Assembly (NCBI GenBank): GCA_030844895.1
Contig: CM061233.1
Coordinates: 48,265,937 to 48,329,936, forward strand
Reading direction: 5' to 3'
Source: Ambrosia x helenae
Taxonomy: Eukaryota > Streptophyta > Magnoliopsida > Asterales > Asteraceae
Length of the DNA: 64,000 nucleotides
This document shows, piece after piece, positions 47,710-56,564 of the stretch. Each line of letters begins with the position of its first letter. The first letter of the stretch is position 1. Both the position numbers and the translations under genes were made by a program. The notes under the pieces were generated by a model, which saw nothing but the letters and a program-made list of their open reading frames with translations, had not been told where the DNA came from and made no database searches.

Positions 47710-48561
47710 CTAATCTAATACAAGATCATCGGGACGTCTAGCCCACAAATGCTCGACTAATTCATGACGGAGGTTTCCGTGTATCTCATGGTTCTTGAAA
47801 TTCCTTATGTTGTCGAGTCTTTGGGTATTATCGATTGTCGATTCGACACGTGGGATATCACCTTGGTAATTTTGACATATCGCCATGCCTCGTTCCACCA
47901 ATATCATGTTATATAGAATAATACAAGTATAAACGACGTCCATAATCCTCTCTCATGTCCAAAACCTTATTGGGTTGGCAATCAACGCAAATCTTTTTTT
48001 AAGAACGCCGAACGCTCTTTCAATATTTTTTCTTGACTTCTCCTGTTTCTTTGTAAAGTATTTGCGTTTTTCTTCAAGTTGAGATGAGTAAGCTTGAACA
48101 AGTGTTGCCCATTCGTTGTAAATACCATCGACCAAGTAGTAGCCGTACTTGAAATTTACATTATTAGCGTAAAATGATTGGGGAGGCTCAACCCCGTCGA
48201 TAATGTCATCGAATATAGGTGATTGGTCGATAACATTTAGGTCATTATTTGACCCAGCAACTCCAAAAAAAGCATGCCAAAACCAAAGATCATGCGAGGC
48301 CACCGCTTCAAGCATAAAACTCAGTCCAGAATGATCACCCCGATGAAACTGACCTCGCCAAGCCGTAGGACACATAGCCCAACCAACATGCATACAATCG
48401 AGACTACCAAGCATGCCGGGAAACCCATGTTTTTCACCATGAACCTCATATAACTGTTGGATATCATACATGGTTGGTTTACGCAAATATCTCCGTGAGT
48501 AAATAGATTTGATCCCTACGAATATATATATATATATATATATATATAGGATCTGGATCAA
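47710..48561 (-). pseudogene. PIF/Harbinger transposase, N-terminally truncated, one in-frame stop
   Basis: The frame encodes a HARBI1-like DDE nuclease. The first catalytic Asp is in LGSLDCMHV, followed by WRGQFHRGDHSG. The second is in VAGSNNDLNVID, and the Glu is in NIERAFGVLKKRF. A TGA at 47953-47955 follows NPIRFWT. The same frame then continues with ERIMDVVYTCIILYNMIL and a C-terminal tail to 47710, so a single nonsense change separates the halves. At the right the frame runs into a (TA)n tract at 48522-48548 and the N-terminal third is missing. It was probably removed or displaced when TIR element TA-1 inserted. No Myb-like partner ORF is seen. Confidence 0.85.
48522..48548. repeat. 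(TA)n tract, left anchor of TIR element TA-1
   Basis: About 13 TA units between the Harbinger fragment and GGATCTGG. Confidence 0.95.
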
Positions 48562-48743
48562 ATGTGAACTCCACTGAGTTGCGAGAACTTGAGAACTCCT
48601 CTAGACCAATCATGAACTAACACATCATCACCTTTATAATATTTTGTATTTTTTTAATTAGGGGCAATAAAGTCTTTTTGTACACACCACGTGTGGGCAT
48701 TTTTGTAATAATAACACCCTACCCCACCCCAACTAACACTTTA

Positions 48744-48809
<66 letters not shown>

Positions 48810-48875
48810 CACAGTTTATCTCTCACCCCCTCTCTCTCTCTCTAAAAAACACACACACCAGACATAAACACTCTC

Positions 48876-48914
<39 letters not shown>

Positions 48915-49360
48915 AAAAAAACAAAAGAAGAAACGTGGTTCTGATGGTGGTTCGATGGTGATGGTGGTGGTGGCTGGGGGGTGGACGGCGGAGGACGGTG
49001 ACGAAGGTGGGTTTCAGAGCTGTTTTGGGGTGTTTTGCAGAGGTGGGGGTTCCGACGGTGTTTTGCAGAGGGTCGAGGTTTCAGGTGGTGGTCCGATGTA
49101 TTGTAGAGGTTCGAGGGTTCAGGCTGCAGTGGTGGGGTTTCAAGGGGTTTTTTGTTTGGGGGTGGTTTTGATGAAGATGGATCTGATTCAGTGATGGTTA
49201 CAGGAGTGGTGGTTGATGGTGGTGGGTGGAACTGATGGTGTGACGGTGGGGAGGTGGTGGTTGATGGTTTGACGGAGGGAAGGGTTGGATATGATGATGG
49301 TGATAGTGGGGGAGGTGGTGGTGGTCCGGTGATGTTGTTTGGTTTGACTGTACAGGTAAA

Positions 49361-49362
<2 letters not shown>

Positions 49363-49422
<60 letters not shown>

Positions 49423-49801
49423 GTAGTAGTAGTAGTAGTAGTAGTGGTAGTAGTGGTAGTAGTGGTAGTAGTGGGGTGGTAGTGGGGTGGTAGTAGGGTG
49501 GTGGTAGTAGTAGTGGTAGTGGTAGTGGTGGAGGTGGTGTGGTGGTGGAGGTGGTGGTGGTGGTGGTGGTGTGGTGGTGGTGGTGGTGGTGGTAGTGGTA
49601 GTCGTAGTGGTAGTCGTAGTGGTAGTCGTAGTCGTAGTGGTAGTCGTAGTGGTAGTCGTAGTCGTAGTGGTAGTCGTAGTGGTAGTCGTAGTCGTAGTCG
49701 TAGTGGTAGTGGCAGTGGTAGTGGTAGTGGTAGTGGTAGTGGTAGTGGTAGTGGTGGTGGTGGTGGTAGTGGTAGTGGTGGTGGTGGTAGCGGTAGAGGT
49801 G

Positions 49802-49860
<59 letters not shown>

Positions 49861-50106
49861 GGTAGTGGTAGTGGTAGTGGTAGTGGTAGTGGTAGTGGTA
49901 GTGGTGGTGGTGGTGGTGGTAGTGGTGGTAGTGGTGGTGGTGGTGGTGGTAGTGGTAGTGGTAGTGGTAGTGGTAGTGGTGGTGGTGGTAGTGGTAGTGG
50001 TGGTGGTGGTGGTAGTGGTGGTAGTCGTGGTAGTCGTAGTAGTCGTAGTAGTCGTAGTCGTAGTAGTAGTAGTAGTAGTAGTCGTAGTAGTAGTAGTCGT
50101 AGTAGT

Positions 50107-50138
<32 letters not shown>

Positions 50139-50275
50139 TCGTAGTAGTAGTAGTCGTAGTAGTGGTAGTGGTAGTGGTAGTGGTAGTGGTATTGTTGTTG
50201 TTATTGTTATTATTATTAGTATTATTATTTCTGTTTTTATTATTATTATTGTTGTTATTATTATTAATAATGATA
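49363..50275. repeat. 0.9-kb trinucleotide array (ATT, AGT, GGT, CGT)
   Basis: The array starts as pure (ATT)n, becomes (AGT)n, then mixed AGT/GGT/CGT blocks in several higher-order segments, and returns to ATT at its right end. Every base stays in the same three-base register for about 900 bp, so all frames are open and give Ser/Gly/Arg, Val or similar runs. No start context or splice pattern supports a gene. Confidence 0.95.
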
Positions 50276-50454
50276 TTATTTGTGAAAAAGATAGAATTTT
50301 TATGTTGAAATTTTAGTTTTTGTCAGGACATGATGCTGTGAAGATGATGATGTTAAACACAAAGATAGGATTTTTTAGGTTGAAAATTTGTTTTTTTTTT
50401 TTTTTTTTTTTTTTTTGGTTTAAGGAGATGATGGTTTAGTATGTTTGTAGGAAA

Positions 50455-50711
50455 ACACTGGTGTAAACGTCAGTGTTTACACCGGTGTGAATATGATTGT
50501 ATAGTATGTTTGTAAGAAAACACTGGTGTAAACATCAGTTTACACCAGGGTAAATATGAATGTATTGACGTTTTGATGTAATAAAACACTTGTATAAACT
50601 TTGTGTATGGCAGATTTACATTACACCAGTGTAAATCAAACAAATTTATTAATGGTTGGTTTATTTTAGACGTAAATTAACACTGGTGTAAATAATTACA
50701 CCAGTGTAAAA
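50455..50711. repeat. Field of ACACTGGTGTAAA / TTTACACCAGTGT palindromes
   Basis: The motif or its complement occurs near 50455, 50474, 50519, 50537, 50628, 50680 and 50696. Related copies lie in TIR element TA-4 (52975-53060). Confidence 0.8.
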
Positions 50712-51033
50712 ACGAGGGGGAGATGACATAATGTATAATTTTGATTTTTTGTTTTAAAAAAGTAAATTAATTTAAAAAATAAAATAAAGTTTTAAAAAAT
50801 GAATGTTTTTAATAATTGAATAAAAAATTACTATGATATTATATTAATTATTTCTCTCACGTGGTGTTTTACCTTAATACCCCTTAATGTACTTTATTAG
50901 ATTAAAATAATACTTAGTAATCAAGTCAAGACAAAAAGTCCATCCTTTGATCTCAACCATTAGATCATCAAGATCAACGGTCCACAAGAGTTCTCGAATT
51001 CTCGCAACTCGGTACAGTTCTCATTTGATCCTA

Positions 51034-51037
<4 letters not shown>

Positions 51038-51079
<42 letters not shown>

Positions 51080-51081
51080 CA
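51038..51081. repeat. (TA)n tract between TIR elements TA-1 and TA-2
   Basis: About 18 TA units followed by CATACA. Confidence 0.95.
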
Positions 51082-51497
51082 GGGTGAGGTTCCTATACAA
51101 AAACCATGTTTCGTGAGAAGTGTGAGAAGGATTAAAAATTGATATGTAGGCATCATTTTTTGAACTTAGTCATGATGTTTTGGATTATTTTGCCTAGAAA
51201 AACACCAAACATAACAATTAAGAACCGAAAACAATGTATTTTAGGCTTAAAACATAAAACACCATGCTAAGAACATTAAACAGTGTGTTTTAAGTGTTAA
51301 GTAGTGTGTTTTAGCTGTTTTTTAAATTTAATGACTATAATACATTGGATTGTGTTTTAGATTGTTGTGTTTGGTGTTTTTCAAGTTAAAACAACCTAAA
51401 ACATCATTCCTAAATCCAAAACATGATGCCTACATGTCAATTCTTAATCCTTCTCACACTTCTCACGAAATATGTCTTTTGTACAGGAACCTAAACC
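51082..51497. mobile_element. TIR element TA-2 (about 416 bp)
   Basis: The left end reads GGTTCCTATACAAAAACCAT and TTTCGTGAGAAGTGTGAG. The right end is its complement with few changes (TTAATCCTTCTCACACTTCT, then CAGGAACCTAAACC). The inverted repeats are about 55 bp long. The interior also mirrors in part (AAAACATCATTCC). No coding region. Confidence 0.88.
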
Positions 51498-51518
51498 TAT
51501 ACATATATATATATATAT

Positions 51519-52881
51519 GGTAGGGTTCCTGTAGGAAAATGGTTTTGTGTAGGAAGTGTAGGAAGTGTTTTCAACCATTAGATTTAAAGATGGATGGTGG
51601 AGATTAAAAGATGGGATGTGTTTAAAATCTAATTAATATATTATAGGAATTAAGGGTAAGATCGTCAATATGTGTTTTAATTGAGGGTATCAAAGTCATT
51701 TGTATCAAAGTGTTTTGGAAACTGTTTTAGTGCTCCTACATTAATGACTCTCTCTCCCATCTAAATATTATTATAGATAATTAATATTCATTGCTCTCTC
51801 TCTCTCTCTCTCCTACATTCAAACTCAATTCATCTTCCAAAAGAAAACGCAATAACACCCACAATATCTTACGCGCCGGTTTTTATTCATATTTTATAGT
51901 CATCTTCAATCCAACTTCTGCACGTGTTTTAAACCTCCAACTAGCAGTGTTATAAAACACTACTAGTTCGCATCTGTTTAAAACACTATTGATTCGCAGC
52001 TGCTTAAAAACACTACTGATTTGCGTTTGTTTAAAAACACTACTGTTTTGCATCTGTTTAAAACTTAGCTGATTCACATCTGTTAAAAAACACTCTTGTT
52101 GTTATTCTTTTATGAAAATGCTTGTTATTTTATATAAAACACTACATATTCGTATATGTTAATAAACACTATTAATTCGCTTATGTTTAAAAACACTACT
52201 GACTCGCGGTTCGCACGAAATATAGGTGTTCTCAAATTAACTTTCTCCTATATATATCGTGTTTGTGTTTCAAATTTCAACATTTTGTATCATGTGTCAA
52301 CCATCGCAGGTGGCTGCATTAATATTGGAGAACACTTTTACTTCAATTCTAGACATGGCTGGAGTTTTATTGTCGTTTTTAAAGTTGTTTGTTGGGGGAA
52401 GCACTTCCAAAGGCCTTAATTCTTAATTTTGTTGTTCGTTCTCCTTAGAGTACCATTGATGAGATTGGACAGGTAAAGCTACTAGTAATTTGGGGCCACT
52501 TTGTGATTGCACATAATACTTAAATATGCTTAATGGATTTCTTTATTATATAACTAGCCTATAGTATCAACTGCCTGGTGTAATAGTAATACAATAAGAG
52601 TAATAAACAAAATAATTGTTTCTACAGTTATAGATAATGTATGTTAATAAATGTAAATTAAGAAGATGTTATGAATCAAGTTTAAAAGAAAGAATAATTA
52701 GTTATTTAAGGATAATAAATCTCCATAATCACTAGAAGAAGTTGCTAAAAAGTGGGATTGATATAATTAATAAAATGGTAAAAAAGTCTAAAATGCCCGT
52801 CATTTCAAGTTTTAATCAGATTTAATCCAACGGTTGAAAACACTTCCTACACAAAACAATTTTCCTACCGGATCTTCTACC
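51519..52881. mobile_element. TIR element TA-3 (about 1.36 kb)
   Basis: The left end GTAGGAAAATGGTTTTGTGT then AGGAAGTGTTTTCAACC is mirrored at the right end (GGTTGAAAACACTTCC and ACAAAACAATTTTCCTACC). (TA)n lies on both sides. Inside are a CT tract (51793-51812) and a minisatellite (51945-52215). No transposase frame is present. Confidence 0.88.
51945..52215. repeat. Minisatellite with AAAACACTACTGATTCGC unit
   Basis: Units of roughly 30 bp (AAAACACTACT followed by GATTCGCATCTGTTT variants) recur about eight times with drift. The short antisense frame through it is a repeat artefact. Confidence 0.8.
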
Positions 52882-52897
52882 TATATATATATATATA

Positions 52898-53218
52898 GGG
52901 TTAGGATAATTTGAGAACTCGATGAGTTGTGAGAACTCGACGTAAAATGCGAAAAAAAATAATATTTTTTTGCACACTAGTGTAAAAACACGTAAACCCC
53001 ACTGTAAATTTTTTTTATAAAAAAATACATTAATTTACACCAAATTACACCGGTGTAAGGGATTTTTACCCGCATACAAGTATATTAATATATTATTCAT
53101 TATTTTATTGTTGTTTAATTTTGGACCACATATTTATTTTTGATTAAAAAAAGTATGTGGTTATAAAGTGAGTTCCTATGGTTTTCACAACTCATTGAAG
53201 TTCTCAAAATATCCGGAT

Positions 53219-53220
<2 letters not shown>
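52898..53220. mobile_element. TIR element TA-4 (323 bp)
   Basis: The left end GGATAATTTGAGAACTCGAT then GAGTTGTGAGAAC is mirrored at the right end, which complements to GGATATTTTGAGAACTTCAA then TGAGTTGTGAAAAC. It is flanked by (TA)n at 52882-52897 and 53221-53276. The ends resemble those of TA-1, so the two may use the same transposase. Confidence 0.88.
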
Positions 53221-53279
<59 letters not shown>

Positions 53280-53364
53280 GCCCATCATCTCAAGTTTTAA
53301 TCAGATTTAATCCAACAGTTGAAAACACTTCCTACACAAAACAATTTTCCTACCGGATCCTCTA

Positions 53365-53423
<59 letters not shown>
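53221..53423. repeat. Two long (TA)n tracts around a duplicated end of TA-3
   Basis: (TA)n at 53221-53276 and 53367-53423 enclose 53277-53366, a near copy of the right end of TA-3 (52792-52881). TA-4 therefore lies between two copies of that end. Confidence 0.9.
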
Positions 53424-53425
<2 letters not shown>

Positions 53426-53929
53426 GATGGATTAAATAAAAACCCTTCAAAATGAAGAAACCTTGTAAACTCAATCCTAGCCATCCATCTATTTAATTTA
53501 TGGTCACCATTATTTCTATAATATTGATTTAATTAAATGGATGAAAAAGGACAAGAAAGGGTAATAGGGTAATTTGATTTTTCTGAAAAAGGGTATGACA
53601 AAAGCTGATATGACATCCCATCACATCATCTCTCTCTTACTTTTTTCACATTCTTATATAAGCTGTCAGACGTCCCGTGTTACATATGTAACATGTGTTG
53701 TGTTACATAAGTTAAAACTGAGTTGCCAGTTTATATTATTTAAAAAATGCTGATTTATTATTTTTTTTATTAGACCATATTTTTTTCGTTTTATTATACC
53801 AGCACCAGAATTGTTGCATACGTAACAAGAATTTTACTTTTTAAAATTCACTACTTTTAATTACAAACAAAATGTATAAATTTATAAAAAAAAATTAATT
53901 ACAAAACAACATATAAACGTCACAAAAAT

Positions 53930-54345
53930 GATCCATAAAACGGTCATTACAATCAACAAATCCTAAAAAAACTATCATATATAAAAAAAATTGTCTACAC
54001 TTCATTCTTGATGATCATCTTCATCTTTAACGCAAAAAAAATTTGTTCACCTGTAAAAAGAAAACAAAATCATCAATTTACATGAAACTTTATAGATTGT
54101 ATATAATCAATTAAAAACTTTATAGATTAAAAAACATTCAAATGTACACAAGAATTGTTTCTTACAAAGTGCTAAAAACAAACAAAACGGTCATTACAAA
54201 TCAACAAATGCTAAAAAAACTACATAAATAAAAAAAATTGTCTACACTTCATTCTTGATAATCATCTTCATCTTTAATCTTTAATGCAAAAAAAAATATG
54301 CTCACCTGCAAAAATAAAACAAAAATCATCAATTTACATGTAAAG
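53930..54345. repeat. Tandem duplication of about 150 bp
   Basis: AACGGTCATTACAA through TCATCAATTTACATG occurs at about 53940-54083 and again at about 54187-54341 with small indels. Confidence 0.85.
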
Positions 54346-54479
54346 CTCCCCCCCCCCCCCCGACGTCTTAACGTATGCTAACCATCTGGATTACAAAAAA
54401 CATACGAAACTGATACAAAACAAACATTGTTTTATCCATTTAGTTATCAAGATTATCAAACTTAACTTAGAAGGAACGT

Positions 54480-54975
54480 TATAATACTGCATAGATGTGT
54501 AACATACGCAACTTAGTTCTATTGTTACATACGAAACAGACGCAAACATATATTTGATCCCATGATTAATGACTTTTGCTTTAGTTAATATATGGTAAAA
54601 AAATAAAAAAAAAGCTAATTTATACCAACTTAGTTACGTTGTTACATACGAAACAAACGCAACATAGATTTGATCCCATGTGTAGTTCATGAAAGTAAAA
54701 AAAAAATCAAACCTTTGTATCTAGTAAAAATCAGAAACTAATTTATACCAACTTAGTTCTGCTGTTACATACGAAACAGACGCAACATAGATTTCATCCC
54801 ATGATTAGTGCTTTTGTTTTATTAATATATAAAAAAAGGTTAATTAATATGTAAACCTACGTGTTAATGTATGCTACCTATGTGTAATCCAACACCAATA
54901 ATATCACACTTTTTCAGGTGGATAAATACGCAACCACATACGAAACAAATGCAATATACATTTCATTAATGAGTA
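54480..54975. repeat. Repeat field with TTACATACGAAACAGACGC units
   Basis: A unit of roughly 130 bp containing GTTACATACGAAAC and GATTTGATCCCATG recurs at about 54530, 54640 and 54765, with a weaker copy near 54935. Confidence 0.8.
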
Positions 54976-55632
54976 GTAACTGCATAGACGTGTAACATAC
55001 GAAACCACATTGTCAATCAAAGATCAAAGATCAAATAATAATATCATATAGTAAAAAAAATAATATCAATAAATCTAGATTTTCTTAAATCTATAAGCTT
55101 AAATTGGTACGTATAATTTTCGACTTTTGTGGCGAAATTATAAATTAAGTCAAAGTTGGTACGTCTTTTTTGTAATCAAGCATTTTTTTTTTATTCTGGA
55201 TTCAAAATTTAAAATTCGTTCAAAATTTTAAATGGTTTTTAATGGAAATGAAGTATTAGAGAAGCATATTCAATAGCACACCTATGCATATTCAATTAAA
55301 CAAATGGACAATTCTAAAAATAAAATACTATTTCAGATCTGAAATTAAATAAAACTTACATATAATAAAAGAAAATAAATAAATAAATAAGCCTAAAAAC
55401 GAGTTTCTTGGAGAACAGGGCAAAGCTTAAATATCTTTCGCATCATCTTTGGAAGCTATTATTTATATGGCTTAATATCATTATCTGCAACTAACAAACA
55501 AATAAACAAACAATTCAAATCGATCGAATCAAACAATAATAATCTAATTGAAGTTGTAAGAGAGAGATCTGTAAGTAACCTAATAAAGAAAGAAATTGAA
55601 ATTAAAAAAAAAAAAAAGAAGAATAGGAGTAC

Positions 55633-55836
55633 CGCTACAGTAAGGCCTCTGAAGACGTCAACGGAAGCAACACGGTTCTTCTTCTTTCCTGAATTCTCAT
55701 TGACCGGAGGAGGAGGAGTTGCGATGTCAACACGGTGGCGGCCACCGTTGAAGACTTTGATTTCAGCCATTGGAGGAGAGATTTGTAAGGTCACCACTGG
55801 TGGTGAAGAAGCTTCGGTTAGACGATTACAGACCAA
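55633..55836 (-). pseudogene. First exon of an HGSNAT-like (DUF5009) acetyltransferase gene, captured fragment
   Basis: The frame encodes MAEIKVFNGGRHRVDIA from 55770 and a Pro/Lys linker, then RVASVDVFRGLTVAV. The last segment is the start of the first membrane-proximal motif of plant heparan-alpha-glucosaminide N-acetyltransferase-like proteins, which usually read ASLDVFRGLTVAL. An in-frame Met at 55836 lies upstream. At 55633 the coding sense stops at a GT splice-donor-like site (GCG then GTACTC), and the translated continuation is a Phe run typical of intron sequence. The rest of the gene is absent. GA-rich sequence right of 55836 may be its promoter or leader. The fragment lies inside TA-6, as in Pack-type gene capture. 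Confidence 0.65.
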
Positions 55837-56200
55837 CGGCCTTAGAAGAGGACATTATTTAGTGACTTAATAATATGATTGGAGGTGACATATTGGTGGT
55901 TGTCTCGATTGGGTTTGATCGAAGGTGGTTATTAATCTGGGAGATATAGAGAGAAACAGAGAGTTGGAGATGGTGGTGATGTTTATTATTGAAGAGAGGG
56001 AGAGATGATGATGATGATGATGATGCTTTTTATACAGGGTTGGTGTGGGGATTCAAAAATTAGAAAGGGGGGAAGATGAAAAGACTATTATGACCCCAAC
56101 CCTATTAAATAATATATTTTCAAATGTGTTATGTGGATTAATCTAGGCCACTAGATTGGTTTTCGGGAGTTTCTTCAAATTTTTGGGTTTTTTCTAGATA

Positions 56201-56222
56201 CTTAGCCTATATATAGGCTAAG
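56201..56222. repeat. Perfect palindrome at the junction of TA-6 and TA-7
   Basis: CTTAGCC, then TATATATA, then GGCTAAG. The right end of TA-6 and the left end of the next element share at least 10 terminal bases, GGCTAAGTAT. Confidence 0.95.
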
Positions 56223-56549
56223 TATCCTATAGAAACCTTGGTGAGTTGTGGAAATCCTGAAAACCCATCCAATGATGCACATCCCACCACGTCTACCCTT
56301 TGTATCAAACTCACCAAGGGCAAGATTGTCCAATGAAAGTTGGTCATCCCCCATGCACTGACCAACAAATCTTTTTTAACCCCTGACAACATCTTCACCC
56401 AGACATCCCTTTTCACCTTATTTTGTACTATCAATCCATTTTCCACATCTTCTCGCAGACATCCTTCCATCATCAATAAATAACATCCTTTTGAGATACA
56501 GTCAACCACCATTTTCATTATCCCATTTTCACTCCTTCTCTCCACAATA

Positions 56550-56564
56550 ATGGCGTTTCATTAA
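56550..56564 (+). promoter_or_regulatory. Upstream mini-ORF abutting the FAR1-type start codon
   Basis: ATGGCGTTTCATTAA encodes four residues and stops at the base before the ATG at 56565. If transcribed, it would be met first by scanning ribosomes and could lower translation or require reinitiation. Confidence 0.5.

Larger units (their letters stand above)
48549..51037. mobile_element. TIR element TA-1 (2489 bp) anchored in (TA)n, with expanded microsatellites
   Basis: The left end, GGATCAAATGTGAACT then GAGTTGCGAGAACTTGAG, is mirrored at the right end, which complements to GGATCAAATGAGAACT then GAGTTGCGAGAATTCGAG. Both ends abut (TA)n. Inside are (AAT)n at 48744-48810, a CT-rich tract at 48827-48916, a GC-richer block at 48940-49340 of unknown origin, the trinucleotide expansion at 49363-50275, a T run near 50391-50416 and a field of ACACTGGTGTAAA palindromes (50455-50711). 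No transposase is encoded. Confidence 0.85.
53424..56207. mobile_element. TIR element TA-6 (about 2.8 kb) carrying a host gene fragment
   Basis: The ends are related inverted repeats: the left has AAAAACCCTTCAAAATGAAG, then AAACC and CTCAATCCTAGCC. The right complements to AAAAAACCCAAAAATTTGAAG, with a similar continuation. It lies between (TA)n at the left and TATATATA at 56208-56215. The interior contains a 150-bp tandem duplication, a repeat field, a 14-base C run (54347-54360) and the acetyltransferase-like exon on the minus strand with GA-rich upstream sequence (55860-56050). Confidence 0.75.

Noticed and set aside
49498..50316. Open frames of 272 and 245 codons (Gly/Ser/Arg-rich and poly-Val)
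   Set aside because: They are translations of a trinucleotide array and stay open only because the repeat keeps a three-base register. There is no gene-like context.
56207..56545. 112-codon minus-strand frame upstream of the FAR1-type gene
   Set aside because: It overlaps the putative TIR and the leader of the FAR1-type gene on the other strand, and no domain is recognised.
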